Counted from the first letter of the stretch, positions 45,405-58,074 are shown. The stretch: DNA of 64,000 nucleotides from Welwitschia mirabilis (GCA_051453625.1 JBOZIK010000001.1:263881298-263945297); one strand, 5' to 3'. Translations and numbers: made by a program. The notes: generated by a model not told the origin, from the letters alone.

Positions 45405-47206
45405 TACTTTGCTTTTATCCTTATAAGTACTTAGTAATTTGGAATTTTATTCAAAAAGGCCAAAAAAAAAAAAAGAATTAATACCATACTCTTTCATAAC
45501 ATATCTCAAAAACATGGTCATCATGATGTCCTACTACAAGCACACTAGGGCAAATATTCTAGAGAGGGGCCTTTGACAATGTGATATGGTAGCTATAAGA
45601 ACTCCATTGGGGAGTTAGTTGACCATGTTGTATGGGTCCTTACTCCTCTGGTAGTGGTTGCACTCCTCTCATTATAGTAGAATAAATTGCACTTTGACGC
45701 TATGAGATTAGTGATGTTCTTGGTGTCATCAGAGGCATTTCTTATTTTCTAGACTCATTTTATTCATTTATTTATAATACTTCCACATGATCACCCTACT
45801 TTTTGGATTCAAGTGTTATGTTGATATAGTAGCTTACAAGCTCTTATTTTAAGATAACTTTTTATCTTATCATTCATTATTTGATAACATTAGATATATT
45901 TGACATCATCATAATAATTACCTAATTGAGTGGTCCTTTATAGTTTCTACATACTATTATGCATCTTTCATCAAGTGATTTATGATTATTACTAAGGGAA
46001 TTTGTTAGGTTATAATTTATGGTAAGAAAGCAATCTTTTTTATGTTCCTAGTTATCCATTTTCCTTTTGTTTTTATTTAGCTATTTTGTTGAATTTTTTA
46101 AAGTCATTTTTTATACTTTTTTCAGCATCATACTATGGATCTAATCATTTTCTAGTTTCTTGTTAATGTATTTTCCTAAGTTTATATAAGGGATTGATTA
46201 TTGATAGGTTTCTATAACTTGATNNNNNNNNNNNNNNNNNNNNNNNNNNNNNCAAGCACATTTGTGTAGTTTGTGAGCATCGTTTCATTCTACTTAGTGC
46301 ATTTTCCTCTCTTTATACATTTTCCTCCATGCATCCTTCTCCACCATGGGCATGTTTTTTAGGCTATTTCTTTACTTTCTATCTTATTTCTATTTTTCTT
46401 TTATTTTTTATATGTTTGCTTGTTTTTTGACTTTTTCTGACTTATCTTTTCTATCCAAATAGCCTATTTTGATCATTGTCATCCCACGTATGTCATCCCC
46501 ATGATATGTGGGATAAAACTTCTTCTTTATCTTTAGTGTAATTTGAGACATCTTGCTTTTTCTGTGGGATGAGGATGGGGGGTGGAGGATAGTACAACTT
46601 TTTAAGCTTTATTATGTGCTTTTGAGCATAAATTTTTAATAATAAAAAAGGATCATGTTTTAACCTTTTATGTTACATATATATGATGGGTTGTGTGGAT
46701 TACTTTTCATGTTAATTGAATAAATTTTGGACCTTATCTTTTAAGATTACAAAAGCAAACTCTCAGAGTTTTCTTGTAGCTATGTTTTAGATCATCTAAA
46801 AGAATGCTATATGTACTCTTATCCTTTGCCCTTATGAATTATACTAATAAACTTAAATGCATTACTCTTTTAAGCTTATCACTACTTAATTCTGTCACAT
46901 CAGTTCATTATTACTATTTTTGTAATATACATATACATTATCATTCCATGAGCGATCAAAGTTCTATTTTTATGATTTTTGTATGCATATGACATTCATT
47001 TATTCTAAAGTAACCTGCTTAAGTAGGGGGCTTAGAAAAAATTTTTAGCATTTATATCAGTTAATCTATTTATAATATCTATTCTTACATGATTTAATTA
47101 CACTCAATTTACATATTTTTAGTATAGTTTTATCTTAGTTAAATTGTATTATAATATAGTTGATCACTCATTTTATCAAGGACTGACAGGGCTAAGTAGT
47201 GGTTTA
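45405..47206 (+). mobile_element. Second copy of the gypsy 3' region (pol absent)
   Basis: It aligns with ~42050-43792 throughout, for example ACATGGTCATCATGATGTCC at 45502 against 42164. It has the same landmarks: a TAAGTAGGGGGC purine run near 47018 and a hairpin at ~46475-46514. A 29-N gap lies at 46224-46252, about the size expected. No pol sequence is present, so the left end is cut at the assembly gap. The open frame at 46804-46992 is not supported by the other copy. Confidence 0.8.
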
Positions 47207-48973
47207 TGTCGCAATGCCTATTTGTAGGAATTTAATCATGTATTTTGAGTGATTTTGTAGGACATTTAAATAGGTTTGGATGCAATACTGATTATTATCG
47301 AGATTTGATAGGATGATCAATAAAACATGTGATTCTTAGAATATTTGAAGGTTTCTCAAGCTTATTCTGACACTGCATACTTGGAAGAAAGATTTATCAT
47401 GTAAAAGACTAACCACCTTTGAGATTGAAGCTAAGGAAGTCTGCCATCCCCTTTGTTGTCCTCATGATAGGCAAGACAATAACACTATTAACATGAACAA
47501 ACTTTATGAGATTGATAGTGAGGCATGAATCTAATAAAGTACCTTTTGACATAGGGTGATGTCCCCTTTTTCAGCCTCATAATAGTTAGGATGATAGTTG
47601 TTTTTCTATTGTCAGAAAGAATTATCTTTATAATGGGGTCAGTGACTCATTTGGGTTATTAGGATTTCTTTTTTAACCTCTAGAGTTAAGTTTTTAGAAC
47701 CTCAATGTAAAAATATAAGTACCCTTTCCCTCCTTCATTTTTATTTCCATCTTTTATACCCGACATGCTTGTGACGAAAGATTAAATAATAAGATATCCA
47801 TCTAGTAGCTGCAGAAAGGAGTTTCCTTGGTGTTAGGCTGAGTCTCTTCCATTGAGGTGCTATTATTTTATTATAAGTGGATGTAAATTTTTTGAAAATC
47901 AATACAGTTACTCNNNNNNNNNNNNNNNNNNNNNNNNNNNNNNNNNNNNNNNNNNNNNNNNNNNNNNNNNNNNNNNNNNNNNNNNNATCCTAACAAAAGG
48001 TAGGACGATAGCACTGCTCACATGGACATAAGTTACAGGGCTGATAGTAGAGATGATAAAGTACCTTTTGATGTAGGATGATGTCCTCTCTGTCATCCTC
48101 ATAATAGTTAGAATGATAGCTATTTTTCTATGGCAAGAAAGAATTATCTTTATAATAGGGTCACGAAACCTATTTGAGTTATCAGGGTTTCTTTTCTAAC
48201 TTCTATATTTGGGTTTCTAGAACTTCAATGCAAAACTATAAATACCCTTCTCCTTTTTTATTTCTTTTTTCATCTTTTGTTCCCTATATGCTTGGTACAC
48301 AAAATTGAAGGATAAGAGGTCCATTCCATAGCTACAGAAAGGAGTTTCCTTGGTGCTATACTAAGTCTCTTCCATTGATATGCTACTATTTTATTGTAAG
48401 TGGATGTAAAAGTTTCTAAATTAATTGAATCACTCTTTGAATTAATATAATTGTTTTTTCCATTTCAATTGTATTTATGTCCCTTATGGTTTAAGTTGGT
48501 CAAAGTTAAGTGATAGTTCTATGATTTATTTAAATCATAAGGGCAATCTTTGTTAAGGCTGACTTTGATTAGTTTAGATTTACATTTTTATTCTATTTCT
48601 ATTTCACATTTGCATTCCATATTCCATTTGGTATATCTCGTAATTCACATTGATTAAGAATAAGTTAAGTAACTCTTCTTAATTAATTTGAATCATAGAG
48701 AAGTTAGTTCTTGTGACAGAAGGATCAGAATCCAATAGAATTCCTTTCACTTCTATTTGCATTTCATCTTCATTCACTTTACATTACATTTAAGTTTATT
48801 GTTTACTTTTAGTTATTAAAACATAAAAGACAAAAAATCTCTTTGAAAATCAATTGTCTAACTATGAGCCTAGTGCCTTTGTTTGGATTATGACATTCAG
48901 GTGAACTTCCATCTATACTAGTGCTTGTTTTTCTGTAAGTTATTTGATTACAGGTTTACCTAATCACACTACA
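47207..48973 (+). repeat. Gypsy LTR, family L3 (copy 3)
   Basis: It begins TGTCGCAATGCCTATTTG and ends TAATCACACTACA. A 73-N gap (47914-47986) separates two copies of a ~460-bp segment (47455-47913 and 47987-48450); copies 1 and 2 suggest one is enough. Without gap and extra copy it is ~1.23 kb. Hairpin-family palindromes lie near 47452, 47560 and 48080. Confidence 0.8.
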
Positions 48974-49179
48974 ATAATTGCATAAAAATTTTTACAATAA
49001 AAATTAGACTACTAGAAACTAGAAAATAAATACATGTAATAATGAAACTAGCCTAAGTTTTGATAACATTAAGAATTATTTAAAATCTTAAATCTTAAAG
49101 ATCTAGACATATGACGTTAAGTGATAAGCTCATTAAGTCTAATAAAATCTGATAAAATTACTTTGAGACATCTAGTCAA

Positions 49180-50165
49180 AGTAGCAATGTTAACATTACA
49201 TTGAATGTTAATCTCAATGATGAAGAAAACTTTAACCAATTCTCTTAAAATAGTAATAAAGGTAGATGTAAAAGTAACAAAGCCTATGATTGAGGTAGAT
49301 ATAAATAGCAGTCCTTTTAGTAGAATACATTATAAAATATAAATACAACTATAGTTTATAAATAATGTGGAAAATAGGTCATCTTGTAGGAAACTTTAGA
49401 GTAGTAGCCAATAAGATTTAAAATCTTAAATAGCATGTAAATAATCTTTTTGATAATGAACATGGTAATCATACTTCATATGATCTAATAATAATAGAAA
49501 TAATTATTTTGTTATCTTAGTTTATGTTACAAATACATGATGAACATATCCCTTACATTATATTACTGATATATCCTTCTACAAAAAAACATTACTGAGA
49601 TATACTTAGAAGACATGGTGAATAATGTTAATTATTTAATAATAATTACATTAATCATGGACACAATTACTATCCATTATAAACTTCATGTAAATTTTTA
49701 TTTACAATATTGAACACAGAGGTATTAGGTTATGCTACCATGGTTGATAAATCAAAAGAACCTATTGAATGCATTAGCTAGATCACATTGAAGTAGGTAA
49801 ATCTTCAACATTATTATCTATAATTTTCTTTATATGATATCTTTAAAATAGAATATATTGTCACTCTTAAATTTTATGACTTATGATTTTTTCGTTTATT
49901 TGACTACTAAATATAAGATGTTGAAAGTAGTTTATCCTTTTATAAACTTAGTTGTTATGCAAGAAAAACTTGAAGATGATAGAACAAGTATTTATAACTC
50001 ATGTTATGTAGTTTAATGATCACAATGATTTCTCTCTTAATTTAGTAACTTCCTTGAGTAGTTTAGCCAAGCTTATTAAATAGTAATTATGGCATGTATG
50101 TTTTTGCCATTATTCATGGTGATAAACTAGAAATATGTACATCTTACTTAAATGATATTCCTAGA
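49180..50165 (+). pseudogene. Copia Gag C-terminus and protease region, poorly preserved
   Basis: A glycine/arginine/asparagine-rich part (NSNKGRCKSNKAYD, about 49255) and a knuckle-like CGKxGHLVGNFRVVANK (about 49368-49420) mark the end of Gag; only part of the C-x2-C-x4-H-x4-C pattern is left. The protease active site should follow, but I could not find D-S/T-G in any frame. The end of the pre-integrase segment may be near 50130. Confidence 0.5.
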
Positions 50166-50169
50166 CTTT

Positions 50170-50660
50170 AATTAAAACCTTTAGAATATCAATCTTGCAT
50201 CATGGAAAAGTCTAATAGAAAACCATTTAAGCCAATTATTTCTAAGCCTATAAGAAAGTTGCAACTTATTCACATAGATATATGTGGTTATATGCATATT
50301 AAAACTCTTAGTAACATTTGTTATTTTATCACTTTCATTGATGAATTTACTAAAATTAGATGGGTTGAATTTCTTAAGTACAAATCATAAGCATTATTAT
50401 CTTTCAAATAGTGGAAAGAAATCATAGAAGTAAAGTCTAGATGCAAAGATGGTACTCTTCATAATAATAAGGGAAGTGAATTTACTTTAAATAAATTTGA
50501 ATAGTTTTTACAAGAGAATGATATTTGTCATCAGTTCATAATTCTAGGGGTACATTAGAAATATGGTATAGAAGATTTCATGAATCACATATTGAAAAAT
50601 GTAAGATCTTTGTTGTTATATGAAAATGTTCCAGCATTCAGAATAAAGTAATTCATATAG
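50170..50660 (+). pseudogene. Copia integrase remnant
   Basis: The best open piece (50202-50390) reads MEKSNRKPF, RKLQLIHIDICGYMH (first catalytic aspartate in IHIDICG) and ICYFITFIDEFTKIRWVEFL, the standard copia integrase core. After a stop, WKEIIEVKSRCK leads to NNKGSEFTLNKFE (about 50464-50505), where the second catalytic aspartate is asparagine. The region around the catalytic glutamate (about 50540-50580) is poorly preserved. Confidence 0.85.
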
Positions 50661-51339
50661 TTATGAAATTTTTAAACAAGATCATACATCCAAGAAACAT
50701 TAGATCCCCTTCCTTCCCATAAAGGTATGATATACAACCTAACATTAGTAAAAAAAAATTATTCTAGTTTTTTTGTACATGCTTCTCATAAGCACCATAC
50801 AAGACTTGATGCACATGCAATTGAACAAATTTTTATTGGATATCCTTATGATCAGAAAGGTTACAAAGTTTTATTCCCTCTTGAATAACTATGATGATCT
50901 CTTAAAATGTTATCTTTTTTAAAATAGATGATGAATTAATGTCTTTAGATGATCAAATGAAGGAATTACTATCTTAAATATCTATTGATTAGCTTTATGA
51001 AGCCAAGATTCCAAATTTTGGAAAGATAAAATAAGGATGAATTTATTTAAACTATTGAAACTCATTATGTTAATAATGCCTATACAAATTCTCCATAATG
51101 TATTTTTCTTATTCTAGTGGTAGAATCCCTATCTCATTCATGCAATCTTATTCTCCTTCAATATTTGCAATAACATTTGTAGATTTTTCCTTTAAGGTTG
51201 GTTAAACTTTAGGTGAATCTTTAGTTCTTCCTTTAATAAAAGTAGAGAAATCTAATATATCTTTAAAGAAATGAAATCAGATGAAATGGGTAAAATAGAT
51301 ATACATGATTCCCATAACATAAGACTGTAATAATTAAAC

Positions 51340-52060
51340 TTTATTGAATTAGAATATATAGAATTTCATCTTATTATAAATAATGGGCCTCTTACTTATG
51401 CTAAAGTCACTTAAAATGATAAATGAAGATGTGCAATGCAGACTAAGCATGAAGGTGCAACAACAAATGGAACTTGACGACTTTTTTTTGCCTTTTAAAA
51501 ATGTAGTGTCAAATAAATGGCTATTTAAAAATAATTTTAGATCAAGTAAAGCTCTTGATAAACATGAAATTAAATATAAGGAATTTTTTACACCTATAGC
51601 TAAATGACCTTCAATAAAAAATCTTATTTCTATAGATGCATAACAAGATGGATTAAACATTAGTCAGATGTTAAAATTATGTTTCTGAATGGTGATTCTT
51701 AAGAGGATATTTTCATGGAATAACTTAAATTAATTAAAGGAAAAGATTAGAAACATAAGATTCCTAAATTGAAGAAGTCTTTTAATGGTCCAAAGCAAGC
51801 ACCACCTACCTGTATCATAAGTTTTTCTATAGACTAAAATAAATTGATATTAAAATGTATAACTATTAAGATATTGTTGTCACTCTATTTATTAAGAAGT
51901 AAGAAGATAATTTTACTTTTATTATTATAATTTTTAATGATATCTTAATTATAGAAAATTATGTTCATTCAATAAAATAAGTAAAACCTTTAAAATACCT
52001 AATCTTGATTAAATAAAATATTATTTTGATATTTAAGTTCAAGAAAAAATATGGTAAGAT
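51340..52060 (+). pseudogene. Copia reverse transcriptase remnant
   Basis: The frame 51383-51607 contains WLFKNNFRSSKALDKHEIK and EFFTPIAK, matching the N-terminal copia RT block. Beyond a stop, DVKIMFLNGDS and EDIFME (about 51668-51720), then KIPKLKKSFNGPKQAPPT (about 51762-51812) are the classical copia RT blocks. FNDILIIENYVHSIK (about 51934-51980) stands at the catalytic Y-V-D-D position with the first aspartate changed to asparagine. Many stops; not functional. Confidence 0.85.
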
Positions 52061-52164
52061 TATCATTTTGTAATTAAAAAAATTATCTTCTAGAAAAATT
52101 TTAAATAAAAAATTATATAAAAATTAATACACTAATAAAAGTAAAAAAATAAATTATTAAAAAA

Positions 52165-53000
52165 CGATGATTCATCACTTCGATGCTATAACATATAAAA
52201 GGTTAGTTGGATGTATCATCTATGCAACTAACATAAGAGTAGATATAGCATTTTTAACTAGTATATTATGAATATTTAGTTAAAAATCATGTCAAAGTTA
52301 CTAGAATATGATTATTTAGGTTCTTTAATATTTGCAGAATACATCACATTATGGTTTAGTGTATGAAAAGAATGAAGAATTTAGATTGTATGCATAATTA
52401 GATGTAGATTTTGTAGTAAATAAAGATACTATAAGATCAATAAGAGAATGCATAATATTTCTAGGTGATCAACAAGTAGAAGTATAGTATGTTATAGCAT
52501 TAAAAACTTGAAAGGTGATTATATGCATACATAAACTAATTAGCATTTATAAACATAATGTAATAATAATGCATAAAGCTACATGTAAATATTTAATCTA
52601 CAATACAAAATAGTAAAGAATCTAATGCTTCACAAATGTATAAAGCACATACATAAAAAGTATCATTGAATTTGAGAACTTATTAAAGACGAAATCATTA
52701 GTTTATTAGAGTATGTAACTATAGAATAATTGGAATAAATCTTGATAAAGTAATATGATAGATTAGACCATAGGTATTTTAGAGATTATATTATCTTGTA
52801 GCCAAAAACAATCCTTAAGTAGGTTTGAAGATGAAGTGAAACTACTAATACATGCGTTACAAAACTATTTGTAACTAAAAAATGTATTAGTAAGTTTTTA
52901 TTAGGCCTTACTTCTAAAAAATAAATTTCTAGCACAAGAAGAATTTGGTTAATCAAAACCTGTAAAAACTAGTTTACTAGCATGGAGGATGAGTAAATAT
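52165..53000 (+). pseudogene. Copia RNase H remnant
   Basis: YKRLVGCIIYATNIRVDIAF (52195-52250) and SHYGLVYEKNEEFRLYA (about 52340-52392) are conserved C-terminal copia blocks. DVDFVVNKDTIRSIRECIIF (from about 52401) is the RNase H catalytic core, with the first aspartates kept. The rest decays into stops by about 53000. RNase H would remove the RNA strand during reverse transcription. Confidence 0.8.
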
Positions 53001-53333
53001 TTAAAAAGACTAAGCTGATTTGTCTTAGTATATTTTTTCTCCTTGCATGATTGACTATCTAGTATCTAAATACTATGAAAGCTAGCTCAAATATCTTCAT
53101 CAATTTAGTTATGTATTGGTAGTTTTTCCAACTAGGATCATAGATGAAATTTTAGGCAGAAGCTACTAGTTCAAACATCTATAACTCTTTTGAATAGCAA
53201 TTCTAGATGTTCTTATAGTTCTATAATTGAATTACAAGGGTTTTTTCTTATAAATGCTTTATTTTTCTTATAAAATATCTTGTTCTATTATTCATGATAG
53301 ATGTACTAATTTTTCAACCATTAATAAAGGGAA

Positions 53334-53558
53334 TGTTAGACTATGCTAATGTTAGAAGGCATATGTTTTGTGCTAGATGTATAAGAAATAAAATTACTCT
53401 AGTTAGTGGGGTATTTAATCCCTAAGGGCTTAACATAATAATAATTTAAATATAAACATTTTTTAAAAATATCTTTCAAATCTTATTTTGCGAATCCTCC
53501 TTTGCTTATTATAACCTCATGTAGATCTTTTTTTACAACATTGCTTATAGATTTATTA
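53334..53558 (+). repeat. Copia LTR, family L4 (copy 2, 3' LTR)
   Basis: The purine tract AATAAAGGGAA (53323-53333) is followed by TGTTAGACTATGC, the usual start of many plant copia LTRs. The end is set by comparison with 14522. No primer-binding site follows, as expected of a 3' LTR. The 70-bp repeat begins directly after it. Confidence 0.65.
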
Positions 53559-54136
53559 ATTAAGAACATTAAATCATAGTCATGATACCTTATAATACGC
53601 ATAAAAGGTATATTTTAGATTTATAATTTCTTGTAACTAATAAATTAAAATTATCATGTCCTACACTAGTTGTGTAATATCCAAGTTAAACACATGACTT
53701 ATTATGAACATCAAATCAAAACCATAACATCCTATACTAAGTCTACAAGTTTAAGTAAAATTCATAAAATTCCATATGTATTAAATCAAAATCATGGCAT
53801 ATTATAGTAAGTGTACAAATTAAAGTCAATTTCATGTCACCTTATAAATATCAAATCAAAATGATAGCACCATATAAGAACTATACAAGATCTAAGTTAG
53901 ATCCATGATTTTTTGTATATACCAAATTAAAACCATAACATCTTATATTAAGTGTGTAAGGTTTATATCAAATTCGTAATGCCTTATTATCATCAAATCA
54001 AAATCATATCATCTTATAATAAGTGTATAAGGTATAAGTCATATTCATGTTATCTTATAGACATAATATTAGAATCATAACTTCCAGTACTAAGTTCATA
54101 ATGTTTAACGTAGATCCATGATGCACTAGAGATACC
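53559..54136. repeat. ~70-bp tandem repeat, left block
   Basis: The phrase AAATCAAAA-CATA-CAT starts at about 53570, 53642, 53714, 53783, 53853, 53924, 53994, 54064 and 54137, giving steps of 69-73 bp. Each unit also has TATACTAAGTGTA-like and ATTCATGA-like parts. Units differ in roughly a quarter of positions. I know no satellite family with this sequence. Confidence 0.85.
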
Positions 54137-54545
54137 AAATTAGAATCCTTCAAGAGAATACTCCCAAATGGTTCAATACCATATCTACAAATACCATGTT
54201 TTGTAAATATAACATGTCTTATTTAGGTAAAATGATGGAAATAATTCCTTTATTACCATGTCTTTCAACTACTTTATCACCCACTTGTATTTAATGTTTT
54301 TGTAAAATATACACATGGAATTTTGGGCCACACACATGCTACAATGACTAGGATAAAGGGACATGAATCCATGAGGTCAAGATAATCTCAACAAGCCAAG
54401 TTTGAATTTAGATTGTAGGTTTCAACTTACTTGCATGAAGCAAAAATCAATAGTAATTTCTAATTAGCCATATGATAGTGAATTCATTATCGAGCCTTAT
54501 ACACACTTTCCATTACACTATATGAGTTAACCATGTTTGAGTAAT
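54137..54545 (-). pseudogene. rpoB: Plastid rpoB fragment in nuclear DNA (NUPT)
   Basis: On the minus strand the sequence encodes a piece of the plastid RNA polymerase beta subunit. Visible blocks are FHVYILQK, IQVGDKVVERHGNKGIIS and ILPK, then after one stop DMLYLQNMVFVDMV and LNHLGVFS. In chloroplast RpoB the same order is known, around the highly conserved GDK-x2-x-RHGNKG segment. The nucleotide match continues with gaps on the right to about 54545 (upstream part of the gene). Only ~135 codons of a ~1070-codon gene are present, with stops and frameshifts, so it is an inert nuclear insertion of plastid DNA. A bacterial or mitochondrial origin is unlikely, because the nucleotide similarity to land-plant plastid rpoB as I remember it is close. 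Confidence 0.9.
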
Positions 54546-54860
54546 GCCCTATACTAAGTGTAAAATTATAGTTCAAATGTGTGGCATTTTATAAATGTGA
54601 ATTAGAATCATAACATTCTATACTAAGTTATGAATTTTCTCCTAACTTAGAAATATAATCGTAACCTTTTGTAATAGATAAATATTCTATAGTGGATCTA
54701 TGCTCTGTCATTAACTAATAAATAGAACCATGATGTCCTATACTACATCTATTATCTTATATTAATTAAAGAAGATAATCATAAATTCCTATACTACATT
54801 TTTTACATTTATTAATCTAAAAATTAAACCATCAGATATTATACTAGATCTATAACTTAC
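54546..54860. repeat. ~70-bp tandem repeat, right block
   Basis: TATACTAAG or TATACTA recurs at about 54550, 54619, 54740, 54790 and 54840, with AATAGAACCATGATGTCC-like parts before it. The first step is 69 bp, the later ones are shorter and more degenerate. The block resumes inside the unit that the plastid fragment interrupts. Confidence 0.7.
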
Positions 54861-56422
54861 ATGTTACATCTAATTATCAAATCATTATAAATCAAAGACA
54901 ATTTAAGACTTAAATATAGTATTAATTTAGTTACACATTAGTGTTATTCATTGTAATTAAGTATAAGATTCTCTTATTCTTTTATAAACAAAAGAGATTT
55001 GGATCATCTTATCTCATTTTCATTTCCCTTTGTATTAAATGGGATATCATTTTCTCTTTTTTTTTCTCTTATCGTTTTGTATTCTTCCTTAATTATCATG
55101 ATGTTTTAAACTTTTCGTTTTATCTTGTCTCTTTTTTCTCCCTCTTAACAAGAATATTCTATATTTTTTAAAGTCGTTTAGTCTCTTCAAATTAAGATTC
55201 ATAAGTTTTTTATTCAAGATTGTCAAAAATATTCAAGATATGATTCAAAAGTTCAAAGGTCATTATCATCAGATTTAAAGGTATGATGTCTATGAAATAT
55301 GTTTAAAATATTAAATGGGTTACACACAACTTAATATTTTCAATGAGGAATTTTCAAAATTTGATCTAACATTAGAGAAAAATTTATTTGATCTTATATT
55401 ATTTCTTATTTTAACTTTAAATCACTAGATATCTACATGACTATATATTACATAAATAACTCTTTTAATCTTAATTCTCATTCCTTTAATTGGCTTAATC
55501 TATATAGAATGCATATGAACCTTGAAGTAATTAAATATATATTTATATATCTTATGATTTACTTCACCCCAAAAAGCCATTAGATTATCTCCTTGACAAT
55601 TAAAATTTAATAAATTCTTCTATGATTTTATTAATTAGAACTTCATTAGCAAAATTCTCATGGTGTTTTCTTAGAAATAATTTTAGTTTCTTACTTCATT
55701 ACCCTTCGATTATTGATTCCTTATCATGAATTCCTGGATTCTTATGCTTCTAAATTCCTTGACTATGAAATTTATATTTATCCTAAGATAAGAAGAGATA
55801 GTTTTATTAAAGTTACATCATCTATTCTAAGGCTCTTTCTTACTTAGAAAAGGCCAAGAAAAGTACCAATGCAAGTTTGCTTACTTATGTAGTATTTCTT
55901 CTATATCTTTTATTTGCTTATCAAAGTAGGGGAATGTTTTCCAAGATTAAGTAAAGCTTTCATTTTAAAGATTTGGTTATGAATTCCTCTAGATTTTGTG
56001 TTTTCCATTTCTAGGACCCTCTTCTTATTTCTAATGAGGAGAAGGAAATAAGAATAAACCTAATTTTTTCTTAAATAGTAAAGTTTTCTCTTCAATGATG
56101 AGAATTGTTTCTTTTTTTCCCTTTTTTTTATCATCTTCTTTTCCATAACTCGGTGTTCATTATTAATTCTTGTAGATGAATCAATAAGAGGAATCCACTA
56201 TTAAGACTCTAAGACTAAATTTCAAAAGAGTTTAAAAAAAAATTCTTTTACTATAACCTCCCTAACCTACAATTTAAGAAATTAAAAATGAGGTGGAGGA
56301 ACCCATAGAATAAGACATAGTAAGTGTAAAGTCATAATAAGAGAACATCCTTTCTTTTTTCCTTTCTTGTATTTTTTGTTTTTCTTTAATTCTTTTTGAC
56401 ATTAGTATATTTCATTATTGTA
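54861..56422. other. 1.6 kb AT-rich DNA, nothing recognised
   Basis: Pyrimidine-rich stretches (about 55030-55180 and 56100-56130) open hydrophobic frames such as 54941-55171 that I regard as compositional. The frame around 55700-56040 is partly open but matches nothing I know. Confidence 0.4.
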
Positions 56423-58074
56423 TGCTTAAAGTCTTTAATATTCCAAGATTTCATAAATTAGTAGTTTTTTAAAATAAAATTCATTAAAAAATTTTGATAA
56501 CTAGCTGCCACTTTAAATTAAAGTTATATACCTAGAATCTCTCAAAAGCTACAAAGTATACTTTAAAATAATTATTATTGAATTAATATTATAAAATATT
56601 TGAAAAAATTTATTAAGAGAAGACAATTGAAAAGTTAACACTTAAACTATACTTTTTACAAAATTTAACTAAAATTTAAAAAGAGATGATTTGATGCAAA
56701 TAGAGTAGCAATATTTGATAATCTTATGTAAATTTAAGCAAAGAAAGAAATAAGACAAGCATTTTTAATATTATTAAAGATTTCAATGCTAGACACAATT
56801 AAACTTATATTTTAATTTGAAATATTTAGGGAATATAAAATGCCTATACTATATCAGTAATTACAATTTTATTGAGAGTTGCAATCATGAACTAACTCTA
56901 TAAAATGCTTAGATTCAAGCAAATAATAAAATAATTATTTTATATAAACCTTTTAAACAAATAGTATGAGGAAATAGTAAAGAACTTTTTACAATTCGGA
57001 AGTAGAACGCAAAGGTTGATAACCTATGTATTACAAGGATACAATACTATGATTTCTAAGTAAAACTTATTGAACCTCAAAATAATGTTCGAAAATTATA
57101 TTAATGACATCTTTATCTAATGGTTAGGAATTACAAGTAGCAAATTAGGATAATAATTTTTCTATGATTCAATGGATGGTCTTGGGATAGGGCATTCAAT
57201 AAAAAATTGGATTTAAGCCTCAAAGATATAATTTTAATTAGAACAAAAATTTAGATTAGTAATCAACACTACTTCTACATGCACAAGAGTTGAAAAAATG
57301 TAGAAGAAATGCTACAAAATATTTTTGAAACTTCTAATAATTGGAGTTATTTAATGAAAGATAGATTTTAGCAAATTGAATTAATGAGCAAGAGAAAGAG
57401 TGAAGATAAAGGAATCTAAATTATTTAGAAACATAGAGAATAAGACTGCTATCTTGTTTTCCCCTACATCTTTATTTCTTTAATGTCCTTATCTTCTCTC
57501 TTAGAACTATTCTTAACCTCTTAAATAAGATTTCTATTATTCTAAATTTGTAGAAATCTAGTTGAAATAAATTCTTCCATTAATAGCTATAAAGTTTTTT
57601 AGATGATTTATTTCAGATCTTTTTTTATAAAGATGAACATGGAAATAGGTCAAGAGAGTAATGGTTTCTAATAATGACCTGCATCTTTGAGTTTGCAAAT
57701 GCTATAGAAATAATTAAATTAGTGAAAAGAATAAACATTAAATCTTGACAATCTTAGCATTTGTTATTTTTCATTTTTAGTACACTAAAAGAAAAACATT
57801 TTCTTCAAAACGATGTAAATATGTTAGTGATTTTTGTAATGAAATTTTATTGGAAAATGCATGGAAGTGCTTTATCACCATTCATATTTTTGTTAACAAT
57901 GCTGGGTATAGAGAAATAGTGAAATCATCAATTTTATTCTAACTCTTGCTTTAACAAGTTCTATATACTTTTTCATTTATAAAAAATCCTTCATATCTTT
58001 CTTTTTCTCTATGTGAACTCATTTAAAATCCCCTTTTTTGATAAAAGAATCATAGTGTTTCTATACTAGATTAC
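56423..58074 (-). repeat. 3' LTR (left) of the minus-strand copia element
   Basis: It aligns with the right LTR except for the inserted TRIM-like element there. Landmarks shared with the right copy are GAGATGATTTGATGCAAATA-like (56690), GAGAGTTGCAATCATGAA (56874) and GCATGGAAGTGCTTTATCAC (57860). Confidence 0.8.

Larger units (their letters stand above)
48974..53558 (+). mobile_element. Ty1/copia element, family L4, heavily mutated
   Basis: Gag C-terminus, integrase, RT and RNase H remnants lie in copia order and end in a ~225-bp LTR at 53334-53558. The left end is cut by the L3 LTR at 48973, so no 5' LTR is visible here. A related LTR with primer-binding site lies at 14270-14536. Confidence 0.8.
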
